A DNA stretch of 64,000 nucleotides from the NCBI GenBank assembly GCA_019022495.1, contig JAFEKR010000017.1:124001-188000 (forward strand), given 5' to 3'. The DNA comes from Epichloe hybrida (taxonomy: Eukaryota; Ascomycota; Sordariomycetes; Hypocreales; Clavicipitaceae). The notes beneath the pieces were generated by a model. That model ran no database searches and was not told the origin of the DNA. It was given only the letters and a program-made list of their open reading frames with translations. A program made the position numbers and the translations under genes. Every line of letters begins with the position of its first letter. The stretch's first letter is position 1. Of this stretch, positions 48,871 to 60,999 are shown piece after piece.

Positions 48871-50583
48871 AATAAGATACTAATTAAAGCCTATAATAGT
48901 ATTAGAAAGGTTAAGAGATATTATAGACCTTTACGCTAAGCTTATAATATTATTAAAGACTTAATTAGAATAGAACTTATACTAGAGTAATGTCTTTAAA
49001 TAGCTATTAAAGTAATTAATAACTTTATAGGCCTAAATAGTATTATCCTAACCTTACTAGTCTTTAGAGGCTACTTATAGATAATAGATAAGTTACTACT
49101 AAGTATCTTTATTATTTAATATACTAAAGTAATTTATAAAGCTACTAATAAAGTCTACTATTATCTAGCTTTATAGTAAGTTTATAATACCCTTAAAGTC
49201 TAGAATAGCCCTAATATAGCGCTTATATATTAGCTACCCTTATAGGCTAATATATATATATAGAGAGAGAAGGGTAACTAGTATAGCCCTTATAAGCTAC
49301 TTACTACTAATAGAGAGACTTATATAGTTAATATACCCTATAGCCTAGTAAAGTTTCGCTTTATAGTAGTAAAGCCTTACTATAAAGACTTATATATTAT
49401 AAAAGGACTAGAGTAATAGGAGATAAAGCCTAATAATATAAAGAAAGAAGTAACTATATAACTAACTACTACTACTAAAAGAGATCCCCTAATAGAAGAA
49501 AGTAAAGAGCTATAGGCACTAGCTAAGAGAAAATAAGGGAGACTAAGAAAGGCCTTTATAGTCTAATTTATAAGCATAAAAGAGTCTAAAGAAGAGGCTT
49601 ATAAAGCCTAGAAGGCCCTAAAGGGAAGCTATTAAGTTAAAGACTTACTACCTTACCCTAAAGGAATAAAAGTAAGGAAAAGAAAATCTTATAGCCCTAA
49701 GAAAAATATTAGCTTAATTTAGCTTTATATACTTATAAATAAGGATTAGGAGAAGGCCTTTATTTAAGAAGCTATAGCTAGAGGGATACTAAATATAGTA
49801 TTTCTTATAGTAAAGGAAAAGGCTAATTAAAACCTTGCTCTTTAACTCTACTAAGAAGGGAAGATTATAACCCTAGGAAAACCCTTTAAGTAATCTAATT
49901 AAGCTAAGATTAATGCTTTATAAGCTTATAATATGTTTAAATTTATTAAGTATAACCTAGCGAAGCATAGAGGTTATAGAATCTTTAATTCTTATATAGT
50001 TAGAGAGATTAAAGGTAAAGGAATAGACTTACTATACAAGAAATCCCGCCTTATTATATAAGGCTATAATAATAAAGGAAAGGAATTTATCCTAATGTAA
50101 TTACTAATAATTTAATAAGCAAGCTAATAACTTATTATAGCTATTGCTTTATTATTAAGAAGAAGAGGTATTTACCTTTAGATTCATAATATTACATAAG
50201 CTTACACTTAATTACACATAGTGCTAATAAGGCTAATTATTATAAGATTACTAAAGCAAATTATATATCTCTTTCTAGAAAGGACTATAATTAAATTAAT
50301 TAGACCTCTTTATAGGATTATAAAGGCTAGAACCTACTAGTAAGTAATATACTTCTGTTACTACAGGGATAACCTTAATATAATAACCTTAACCTATAAT
50401 CCCTGCTTATTAATTATAGCTTAACACTAAGAACCCTCTAAGGAAGATATTATATACCTTAATAAACGCCTTAAGTAGTAAATTAAGAATTAATAACGTA
50501 GACTATAATATATTCCTTTAGTTCTTAAGGAGGCAAAGCTCTTTATATTTATAAATAGATTACTTACTAATAACAAGGATTTA

Positions 50584-50785
50584 TGTGAGAACAGAGGGAT
50601 AGCTAGGCAAGAGGTATAGGGGCGTTCGTATATTGACCGAAGCTTGCTAGGTCTAAGTGTGTTATGCGTGCGAGTTACTAACTTATAGCTAGTAACTTAC
50701 TAGTATTATATAAACCTAGCCCTAGGGCGTAGTACGCTTGCCTAGGGGTGCGCTAGCGTACTAGTATTATAAGTAAGGCCTTATA
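50584..50785 (-). repeat. 3' LTR of Gypsy-3
   Basis: It runs from TGTGAGAACAGAGG to GGCCTTATA and is the best preserved LTR of this family here. Confidence 0.9.
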
Positions 50786-51452
50786 ATTACCCCCTTACTT
50801 TTAGCTAGGCTCTTAAATAGCTTTTAGTAAGTACTATATAGCTATTTACTAAGTAGTAGCTATACTAAAATAATAATAAATAATATTAGTGTTTAAGTAT
50901 AAATTTACCTATAACTCCTTATTATATTACTAACTTTTCCCTTTCTTATCTATAGTAAACTTTTCCCTAGATATTATTATATTATTAGTTACTATAACTT
51001 TACCTTTACTACTTATCTTATTATTAAAATAGAATTAGATAGGAAAAGCGTTAAGAGTATTATTATTATAGCTATCCCTAATATTTATTTAAGAGGATAT
51101 TCCTATATATATTATTTATATATAGGTTACGCGGACTTTAAGAAGAATTCTTTAGCTAAGCCTAATATCCCTTAAATTAACTATTAATTCCTTAGTATAC
51201 TAACTATTATTATTAAAGAGAAATATTTAAAGTATTATATCTAGTGTATTAAATATAGTAATACTTATAAGATAGTAAGTATATTATATTCTTTACTCTT
51301 TTAGTCCCTAATTACCTATATCTCTCTAAGTAATACTAACTATATAAGGGATTTTCTAAATCTTCTTATTATTCTTAATTAAGTAAAAACTTTAATAAAT
51401 ACCCTAAGTAATTAAACCCCTAATAACCCTAATAATTATATATTTTCTAAGG

Positions 51453-51951
51453 ATCTCATCCCAGGACCATACTAGTCTAGGGCCGTAACTGCCCTCCCCC
51501 TATGCTAATTAAATAAAACTAGGTGCTTAGACTTTACTAGACGTACGAGGCGGAGGCGGGCTAGAGATAGCTAAAAAGTAGGGCCACGGAAGAGTTAGCG
51601 CGAAAGTAAATAAGAAGTGAATTAACGCCGCAAATCCGGATTCACTTTACCCTAGCCTAAAGCAGAGAGACTTAGGATAGATATGTTATTATACTAGAAT
51701 AGGACTAGAAGGGGCTTATTCTATATATTTTTCCTTTCTTTTTTCTTTTTAATAGAATAAGGCTAGCGTAAGCTAGTAATAAACACCTATAATAGGAAAC
51801 ACACTAAGCGGCGCAGACCTGTCACAGGGCTAGCGCTAGCCTGTACATAGATATAAGGGGGTTTTTCTTCCTAGTATAGGGTTTTCCCTTTTAACTTAGT
51901 AGTAGGAGTACTAGTAATAGCTATCTATAGAGCTAACTAGCGTAAATAATA
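51453..51951. mobile_element. 499-bp insertion with 16-bp target duplication
   Basis: TATATATTTTCTAAGG is duplicated at 51437-51452 and 51952-51967, and the uninterrupted site is seen in Gypsy-1 near 15650. The insert starts ATCTCATCCCAGGACC and ends GCGTAAATAATA. It is clearly more GC-rich than its host and contains the palindrome GGCTAGCGCTAGCC (51828-51841). There is no coding frame. The long duplication suggests a SINE-like or other target-primed insertion, but I see no convincing A and B boxes. Confidence 0.65.
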
Positions 51952-52017
51952 TATATATTTTCTAAGGTAACTTACTACTATTTTAGTACCTATTATCTAA
52001 ACCTTATTTTAGGGTTT

Positions 52018-52313
52018 TGTTAGTATCTACAGGATACCATTGACCTACGCGTAGGGTTTTCGGGGTGAACTAAAGTGCACGTAATTATTATATATTCTAG
52101 TCTATTAAAGCAAGTAAAAGAGGGATTAAATAGAAGCAAAGAGGGTGTGCTATTTATTATAGGAAAAGGTGCCTTAATTAGGGTTATTAGCGAAGAGGCC
52201 ACATGTGCTAACCCTAATCGCGGCGCGGTTAGGCTAGATATATAGGTCTGCGATGTAACGCGCTTACCTAATTAGAGGCGCGTACCCTTATTAATATTAT
52301 GCTTATTCTAATA
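52018..52313 (-). repeat. 3' LTR of Copia-B
   Basis: It starts TGTTAGTATC and ends GCTTATTCTAATA, decayed from AACA. It includes the GC-rich CGCGGCGCGGTTAGG block. Confidence 0.92.
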
Positions 52314-52499
52314 CTAGAAACTCTCTCTCTTTAATATAATTATTAATGTATAATATTAATAAAAGAAGTAAATAGGAATTAAGGAACGAATAAGATTAAA
52401 TAATCACGAATAATATTATAAGAAAAGGGCAAGGGGAAGGGGTATAATAAATAACAAAATCTAATCTATAAGCCTATATAAGGATAAGTAGGCCTAATT

Positions 52500-55400
52500 C
52501 TTAACACCTTTAATCTTATTAGATTAACACAAACGTTATAATTGCGTAACCTACCCTTCTATCCTAATAATTGCCTTATTGCTTGTAATAAACCTCTTAA
52601 ATGCCTTATTTAGCAATGCCTTTATAAATACATTAGCAAGGTTATTATTCCTATTAATCTATCTAATCTCGCAGATCTCTTATTACTTATATAATTAACG
52701 AAGGGCTATGATATTAATTATAAGACGCTTCTCCTTTATAGTACTAAGCTTAATAAGGCATTTATATAAAGAGTATAAATTAGTATAGATAATAATAGGA
52801 ATCATAGGGAGGTTTAATTAATAGGTGATTAACCTAAGTGTTATTAAGACTACGTGAGCTATATTAGCACTAGTAACCATGCTGTAAATCTTAGAGGCAA
52901 GCATACTTCTTGTGACTCTCTTGCTCTTAGTAAAGCTATAGTGTATAATATTACCTTAGATTATAAAGGTGCTTTTCTCTTAGACTTTACTAGCTAGGAT
53001 AAGCACGTAGCCTAGCTAGGAAGTAAGGTCCTAGTTGTTAGTAAATAATCCATCTATAAATGTAAAAAGCTTTGCTTTCTTAAGATTAAATAGTATAAAC
53101 CTTAATCCTTAGCTTAGATTATTGATTTGCTATTAAATCTATTAGTTTAGGCTTTTTATATCTTAAGGTGATAGCTCTTAGTATTGTGTAGTAATAGAGA
53201 GGTTAAAGCAGGCTTTAGGTTAGTAGATTAAGGTAATATACATGCCTTAAGCTTATTGTTCTATATATGCTTTTTTTAAATTAGTTAGCAGGATTAACTA
53301 AAGCTTTCTACTCTAGCCCTTCTGCCTTAGCGTAATTACATTATTTTTAAGAGTAATAATACTACTATTAAAGGTTAGTAGGTTCCCTATAGAAAGGATT
53401 TACTTTAGTTTAGTAGTGAAAGAAGCGGCTTTTAATTAATCTTCCTCTTATTAAGAGAACTTACGGTTAGATAGTCTAATTGTATTATTAGTCTGCATCC
53501 CTATACACGTAAAGGTTAGGTTCTCCTTTGTTATTATAAGTAGGTATAGGTTGAACGTAGAGGTTATTATTTAGAGCATTTCTCTATAGTAATAATAATA
53601 TGTTACCTACTAGTGGGTGCTAGCTTCTATAATACTATATAAAGGCTTAATTACTTGTATTATTATGCCTATAGGGTATAGGTAATGGATTTAGATAGGG
53701 ATTTAGGCTAGGATTATATAACTAAGAAGCGTTTATGCTTACATATAGGCCTATGTGATGTTACGAAGCTAGAGGATAAGGCCTAGCAATAATAACGTAG
53801 GTGCTATTGTGAGGATTAATCGCTAGCTAGCTTGCTAGATTATTAAGGCCTGTGTGAGGATTACTAGCTTCTCCTTATTGCTATAACCTTAGATTATAAG
53901 CCTTAACTTCTTGTATGGATCTATTATCTTGCCCTTTACCTTATTAATAATATAGGAATTGAAAATTCGAACTCTACTATGCTCTCTTTTATTATACTTA
54001 ATAAATTTGAATATGCCTTATTTGATTAGAGAATTAATCTTAGCTTTAGTAGATAGCTTAAAGGGTTTGCTAGGGGTCTTAATAATTCCTTCCTTATGTA
54101 ATTAGATTATAAGCTTAAGGTTAAAGCTTTCCTTAGCTAATAGAAAGATATTAGTCTTATCTTTTATTTAATCTACGTAATTAACATTAGATATAATAAT
54201 AGGGGGGTTCTTCTAAGGTCTTCTAGGTTCTTACCTTAGGGGATTAGTAGGAGGGGTAGCTATAGGCTATAGGGAGGTGTCTTAGTTGTTTATGCTCTTA
54301 GGAGGTCTCTCTTTATTAGGATCTTTGTAAAAAGGCCTAATAGATGTTAATCTAAAGGCCTTAGGGCCTTAAGGGAGCTTAAGAGTATAGGTCTTGCCCT
54401 CTATAGCTAATAGCTTGTAGGGGCCTGCCTATTCTTTGCCTTTACGCTATATGCGTATAAGCGATCCTAGTGGGAGGTTAATAGTTATAGAGGTATTAGG
54501 ACTATTCCTTATAGTAAGGGCATTACTAACTTTCCGCTAGGTATAAATGCGCTTAACTTCCTTTATTACTAGTTAGATTGTAAGGGCTTGCTGCGTGATA
54601 TCTAGTAATAGAGGTAATTCCTTAACTATATGAGGATACACGCCGAAAATAAGGACTGTTAGCATAAGACTATTTAATCCTATGGTGTTATTTATAGCTT
54701 TAACTGCTATTTATAATGCTATAGGCTCTGGCGTTGTTAGGTATTCCTGTTGGATAATATTATAGGCTCTTTAAAGTAGCCTATAATATTGCTTAACCTT
54801 ACTAATGCTATGGTAAGCCTTAATGGGGATGTCTTTAATCTTAATTACTATTAATAACGTAAGCTGCTTGAATTCCTTACCTCTGAAGGTCGTTCTAGTA
54901 TCCGTAATAATTAAATCTAGGGGGCCTAGATAGATATTAATTTAGCAAAGACAGAGTGCTTCCTACGTAGTCTTTGCAGAGATATCTTTAATAAATCTAG
55001 CTATATTAAAGGATATAGCTATATTAATGACTTGTAAAATAAGGCGGTTACTATTAAGATATATAATATCCACAATAATTTCGTAATTATAGGCATATTT
55101 ATCCTAAAGAGTGAATTTAAACTAATATAGGCTATCCGTGTGTAATTAGCACTGCTAGTAAACCTTAGTTAGTTTCTTAATAGCTTTAAACTTAACCTTA
55201 TGCCTTGATTTACGTAGTAAATTATAAAGATGTTAAACTAAAGGGTGTCTAAAGCGTTAATATAATTAGCAGAGCTTAATCTCTATAAGATAACTCTAAG
55301 CAACACTTTCTTCTTTATTAAGAAGCATTTACACGTGCCCCTATTTATATATAATAGGAACCTTAATATTCCCTTGCTATAGAACGTTCTCTAATGTGTG

Positions 55401-57900
55401 AAAATCGATCTTTAGGCGGGTTATATTATTAAGGTATAAGAGAAAGGGAGTATTTATAGGGATTACCTAAAAAAGAATAATTCTAAACAGAGTTAGCACT
55501 TTAATTAATCTAAGTGCCTTAATTAGTTCTCTAGGGCTGAATTTAATCTTTGCTTTCCTAGTATCTAACTTATTAAGTATAATAGTTAGTATTACACTTT
55601 ATAGAGCTAAGAATTAAGGGTGGCCTACTAATAAACATCCCGTAGCACCTATGTTAGCTATAATGCCTTTAAAGGTTCTGGATAAATATTATCCTTTAAG
55701 TGTAAATATACTTAGTGCCTTATCTAGTTCCTAAAGATTAAATAAATCCTTCTTAACTAGAGCATAAGTTATTGCTTTACTAGCGAGAATCTTGGTAGTT
55801 ATATAGCTGTTGTAGGTGGTCCTATGTGTGAAGAAGCTTGTGGGCACTTAGCTATTATTATCTTCTTTGCTAAAACTAAGTTCTGTTAGGTATTAGTTAA
55901 TATTATTATCCTTAGCTAATTTAGGATTATTATTACCTTTATACTATATTAGGAACGTATTATATAAAGAAGCTGTTAAGTCTGTGCGAGAGTGATTCTT
56001 AAATTATTAGAATGCTTTCTTCTAGTCCTTATCTGAGTGTTTAGTTAACTAATAACCTTCTTTGCTATATATATAATACTTTTTTAAGCGTTAAGGCTTG
56101 CTCTTTAATGAAGATTAACTATACTAGGCTTCCTTGCCTTTTCTATTATACTTATAGTTAGTCTAAAAGTATTCCTTAGTGCTAGCTTCTATAAGGAACT
56201 ACTACTAATTAATTAAAGCTTTAGATTTACTAATTAATATTCTTATCCGTTTATAAAAGCATTAGAGGTTAACAGGAGGATTAATAATATAGGCCCTATA
56301 TTCTAGGATTCCTTTACAGGTATTTAGAATTTAACTATGGAGGTCTAATTCTAACTAGGATTTATAAGGATTTACCCTTTAGAGATTCAAAAGCTTTGTT
56401 ATAAGGTCTTTAAAGCACTTAATCTTTAATTTACTAGGGTTCTCTTAGATAATTATAAGCAGTTGTAATTTTCCTTATAATAGATAGTTCTTTTAATGCG
56501 TATTATTTGTCTTAAACTTCTGCCTAATCCTATAGATAAGAGTTAGGAGATCTTAGGGGTCTCCTTAGCCTAAAAGGTTCTCTAAGAAGTACTATAGAGG
56601 TCTTCCTTTTAGTATAAACTTAAAACTATAGCCTAATTATTCTTATATAATTCCTAGTATCTTATATTTTCTTTAATAAGTTAAGAGCTTAATATTAAGA
56701 ATGTTATACTCCCTAGTGCTATACTTAATACTCTTATTACTATAGAATTTATTAAGATTAAGTAGTTACTTTAATAAGGGTTAGCCTATCTCCTAAGGGG
56801 GAATAGGGATAATTAAATCTTATAGAAAAGGTGCTATAGTCCTAGATTATAGAGGGGGATTATAGTGCCTTATTATAGGAGGGGAAATAGGGGGGGTCTA
56901 GGGTTATGGTTAAGGGCTTGTAATAGGGGGATTACCTTTACTATTATACCTTTGCCTTACACTTAGTATACTTAGGGATTAGTATAATAGAATCTAGGAA
57001 TAGAATAGGAGTAATTATGGTAGTTAAGGGGATTAGGGATAATGTGGAGTAATTAGTTACTTTAGTTAATCTCTAAAAGAAGGGATACTAATAAGAAGGA
57101 GGTCTTTATAGAAGTCCTTCTTTGCTATTTACCTCTTAAAGGGGGAATACTTCCTAGTAACTTCCTATATTTCTTCTTCTTTTTAGTTATAAAATCTATT
57201 ATAGTTAATAATATCTTTAAGTAAGACTACTATCTTATAGTAACTCTATAGGTCTATATAGACGCTACTAAAGAAGAGAAAGTCTTAAAGACTCTTTATA
57301 GCTTTAGGATTTACTACTTAGAATATTTCTTATTTCTATCCTCTAAAGTTATTACTAAAGATAGTAAATAGGGTTTATAGGTATAGGTTCTTATATTTAT
57401 AGGTTACTTTCTTAATAAGAATCTAGGCTATAAGTTCTTTAAGGGTAGTGTTTGCTTTAAGATTAAATAATTCCTTATTCTCTAGTGCTTATTACGTGAT
57501 ATATTAGTATAAATTAGGGGATATGTAGTTAAGGAGGTAAGATATAACTTATAGATTAGCTTCTCTTCTAGTATCCTTAGGGGGGAAGGTGTGTTTATAA
57601 TTAGAGGGAATATCTTAGGCTCTAGATCCCTCTAATTAATCTTAATGTTCTACTATAATATTAGTGGTAGATAAGGGGGTAAGGGAAATAGAGAATTAAT
57701 AGAAGTCTAAAGGATTATAAGTAAAGCTATTATCTTTATCCCTTAGTAGGTTTAATTAAATAATTAAGGATAGGTTAGGTTAGTTACTAACTAGGCCTTA
57801 ATTAAGTTAATAAGCTTAGATTTAGTATAGAGCTAGTTATAGTTACTTAAGGTAAAAGGAAAGCTAGAATATACTTCTTCCTTAGTATATTTAGTATCTT
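52500..57900 (-). pseudogene. Copia-B Gag-Pol relic
   Basis: On the minus strand the Copia order is kept. RNase H with a remnant WINRNNNLAN-like motif lies near 52625-52675, and RT about 53200-54200. The integrase core has the VDIIYLN strand near 55060-55080 and GPLDLIITD near 54900-54930. A Gag-like, Lys-rich region lies at about 55700-57400. Stops and Asp to Asn changes are throughout. Confidence 0.8.
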
Positions 57901-58000
57901 AGAGTAGCACTTCCTCTTTTATAAGGTAAGTTCTTAATACTAATGCCTCTTCTATAAACCTTGCTAATCTATAGTATTTATAGAGATAACTACTAATTAG

Positions 58001-58296
58001 TATTAGTATCTATAGGATACTATTAACCTACATGTAAGGTTTTCGGGGTAGACTAAAGTGTATGTAATTATTATATATTCTAGTTTATTAAAGCAAGTAA
58101 AAGAGGGATTAAATAGAAGCAAAGAGGGTACGCTATTTATCACAGGAAAAGGGGCCTTAATCGGGGTTATTAGCGAAGAGGCCACATGTGCTAACCCCGA
58201 TCGCGGCGCGGTTAGGCCGGATATATGGGTCCGCGATGTAACGCGCCCACCTAATCAGAGGCGCGCACCCTTGTTGATATCATGCTTGTTCCAACA
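58001..58296 (-). repeat. 5' LTR of Copia-B, unusually well preserved in its right half
   Basis: It starts TATTAGTATC, decayed from TGTT, and ends GCTTGTTCCAACA. From about 58140 onward it keeps CpG, CpA and TpG steps (for example CCCCGATCGCGGCGCGG), while its left half is RIP-mutated. Short frames on both strands here are chance consequences. Confidence 0.92.
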
Positions 58297-60615
58297 GGTT
58301 TAATTACGCTAATATAACTTATTATATTTTCTTTAGTTTAACTAAGGCTACTAAGGTCTATTAGGTATATTTTATTATATATTCTCTAAACCTTTACTTA
58401 CTCCCTAGGTAAGCTACTTTAGCTATATATAATTAGTATATTATTTTATACTAGTAACTTTTAGTTACTATATATTTTACCCTTACTCTAAGGATTATAA
58501 GTTATTACTTCTTCTTTACTACTTATTTACTAACTTTTTATAGCTAAACTATACTATATATTATAATTCCTAGAAGAGAAAAATAACTTTATAGCTATAA
58601 TATTATAATCTAGGATTTATACCCTAGGGGGTAGTAAAGTACTAGTTTTTCTAGGTAATAAAGGTAGTAGTTTAGGAGAATAAAAGTAAGAGCGCTAAGT
58701 ACCTTCTTTATAATAATATTATTTTAACTTATAAGGAAGTAACTATAAAAGGGTTTCCTATAAGACTCCTTTCCTTATAAGTATTTTTTCTTTTATTATT
58801 TAGTAAATAGTTTAATAAGGGTTTTAATTAAAGTATAATAATAGCTAATAAGGCTAGGCCTTTTTTATAATTACCTTATTTCTTATTACTTATAACTTAC
58901 TTATATTTTACTATACTTTTTACTTATTTTACTTTAATAAAAAGCTTAAATTATATATTAAGCACCTTCTATATCTTCTAATACTACCTATTAATTATAT
59001 TTACTTAGCTAGCCCTTCTATTTTACTAGGTATTTATTACCTTTATATATTTTCCTATAATCCCTAACTTCTTTAACTTTAAACTTATTATTATTATCTT
59101 TAAAGTCTAGTATTAGTATATCCTTATCTAGGGTGTTTTCCTAGTAATTCTATAGCTCTAATAGGCTAATATAAAATATATTATATAGTTAGCTATACTT
59201 ATTAGGTAGTACTAGTTAGTATGCTTATTTACTTATAGTATTAAGTATTTAAAATAGCCTAATAAATCTTAGGTTTAGCTTTTATTTTATATTCTTAAGC
59301 TTAATATTCTTTACTAATAGTAATACTAAGTCTTCTCTTTTTAAGGTTATTAGCTAATATCTCTAGTTATAATACTTTACTTATACTTTAGTAGCCCTTA
59401 CCTAGTTATATACTAGTTTCTCCCTAACCTTATATAGCTTTTTAATATATATATAAGCCTCTAAGACCTCTCTTTTTATACTCTTACCCTTAAGAGTAAG
59501 GTAAAACTTAAGTAAATAGCCTATTAAAGTATAGTTAAGGGAGTAGCTTATTATCCTATTAATAGTATTATTATATATAAATTAGGCTATTAGGAGTAGC
59601 TTTAGCTATAGTTATTAGTTCTCTTTAATAAAATATTATAAGTAATACTTAAGTATTTAATTTATTCTCTTTATTTACTTATTAGTTTAGGGGTAAAATA
59701 CTATTAAAAGCCTTTACTTTATATATAACTAGTAATATACCTCTAACTAGAATTAGCTTATAAATACTAACCCTCTATTAGATATAATACCCTCTAGCAC
59801 TTTAAATTATAGCTTAATTTCCTTATAGAATAACTTTACTAATTTAGCTATATTAATTATAGTCTTTATAGGAAGGAAAATAAAGTACTTAGTAAATTAG
59901 TTTATAATTACTAGGATTATATTAGTCTCTTACTTACCTAGCTATACTAGTAGTAAACCTATAATAAAGTCTATTAAGATCTTTACCTATAGTTACCTTA
60001 GTATTAGTAGTAATTTAAGGCTTCTATAGAGGTAGTGCTATCTTACTATTATATACTAGTATACTTTATAGCTAGATATATAGTTTAAAATAGCTTTACT
60101 TATTACTAGCTACTAATAGTAATATTTTAGTAGCTCTAGAGTGTATTTAGTCCTAAAGTAACTTACTAATAGATTATTATAGTGTAGCTATAGAAGCTTC
60201 TATTATAAGATAGGCTCTTATAAAATAATTACCTAGTCTTTATATATTAGGAGGCCCCTTACACTATATAACTATAGACTAGCTTTTCCTCTCCCTTTTA
60301 CTTAGAAGTTAACCTTACCTTTATGCTTTTATAAATCTAGATCTTAGTCCTATATCTTCTATAGTAGTTATACTAATAGTTTATTTACTATAGATTAGTA
60401 AGGATTTAGTAATATAATAGCCCCCTAAATTACTTATATTATACTAATATCTTAAATATATACTACCTTCTCCTTAAAATCACCTTTATTTAGCTAACCT
60501 ATTACTAAATCTATAGTAGCTAACTAGCCTGTTACCTAGGCTACTCTTACCTTAGTAAGTTCTAAGACTAATATTATACTAAAACTTCTTTAATATATTA
60601 GTACTTCTTCCTTTA

Positions 60616-60871
60616 TGTTAGGAGCACGGAGGCTAGGGAGTCGCGGACAGGACGGTTACATAATAAAGCCCTTAGGTAAGCCTTAGCCTACGCGAATAAC
60701 TAAGTAGCTACTAGATAGCTACGTGCATATAGTAAGGTATTTAAATAAGGACTACCTATTTAAGATATAAAAGGTTAGAGTTTAAGACCTTTATATACTT
60801 ACCCCTAAGTAGTAGCTCTCTAGCTATAACTAAGAACCTTAGCTTTTACTTTATTTATATCTCTCCTAATA
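60616..60871 (+). repeat. 5' LTR of Gypsy-B (256 bp)
   Basis: The first 40 bases are GC-rich and unmutated (GGAGGCTAGGGAGTCGCGG); the rest is AT-rich. A TATA-like AGATATAAAAGG lies at about 60762-60773. Confidence 0.8.
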
Positions 60872-60999
60872 TAGTTATAATAAGTTAAACTCTTAAACCC
60901 TTTTAGGAAAATAGACTATTAGCTAGATTTAAATATAAAGGAGCTATAAGATATTTACTTAGAATATACCTATACTACCTAGTAAGGAAGCCCTAAACC

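Larger units (their letters stand above)
44926..50583 (+). mobile_element. Copia-3, internal region after Gypsy-2
   Basis: This is collinear with 38330-43575 of Copia-4, from the leader through Gag (zinc-knuckle remnant near 46790-46850), integrase and RT to the start of RNase H. It is more RIP-mutated than Copia-4. Two insertions break it: the 780-bp segment at 48091-48870 and Gypsy-3 at 50584. Relative to Copia-4 it also lacks RT sequence between about 50415 and 50420, where TTAATTATAGC joins directly to TTAACACTAAG, so the catalytic box is deleted. Confidence 0.88.
52018..58296 (-). mobile_element. Complete Ty1/Copia element of a second family (Copia-B)
   Basis: The 6279-bp element has 296-bp LTRs at 52018-52313 and 58001-58296 and identical duplications GGTTT at 52013-52017 and 58297-58301. 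The coding relic lies on the minus strand. The LTR sequences are unrelated to those of Copia-1 to Copia-4. Confidence 0.93.
50584..60615 (-). mobile_element. Ty3/Gypsy chromovirus relic (Gypsy-3), with two nested insertions
   Basis: It starts TGTGAGAACA after ATTTA (50579-50583) of Copia-3. The 3' LTR is 50584-50785 (202 bp). It is collinear with Gypsy-1 from the 3' end through the chromodomain region (about 58940-59280) and the integrase (about 59280-60600), where Gypsy-B interrupts it. It also holds a 499-bp insertion and Copia-B. Its RT and Gag would lie beyond the window. Frames are closed by RIP. Confidence 0.88.

Noticed and set aside
58003..58303. Frames on both strands of the Copia-B LTR, and the similar one at 52020-52202
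   Set aside because: Both copies lie wholly within LTRs. They are non-coding LTR sequence that happens to be open because it is less mutated.
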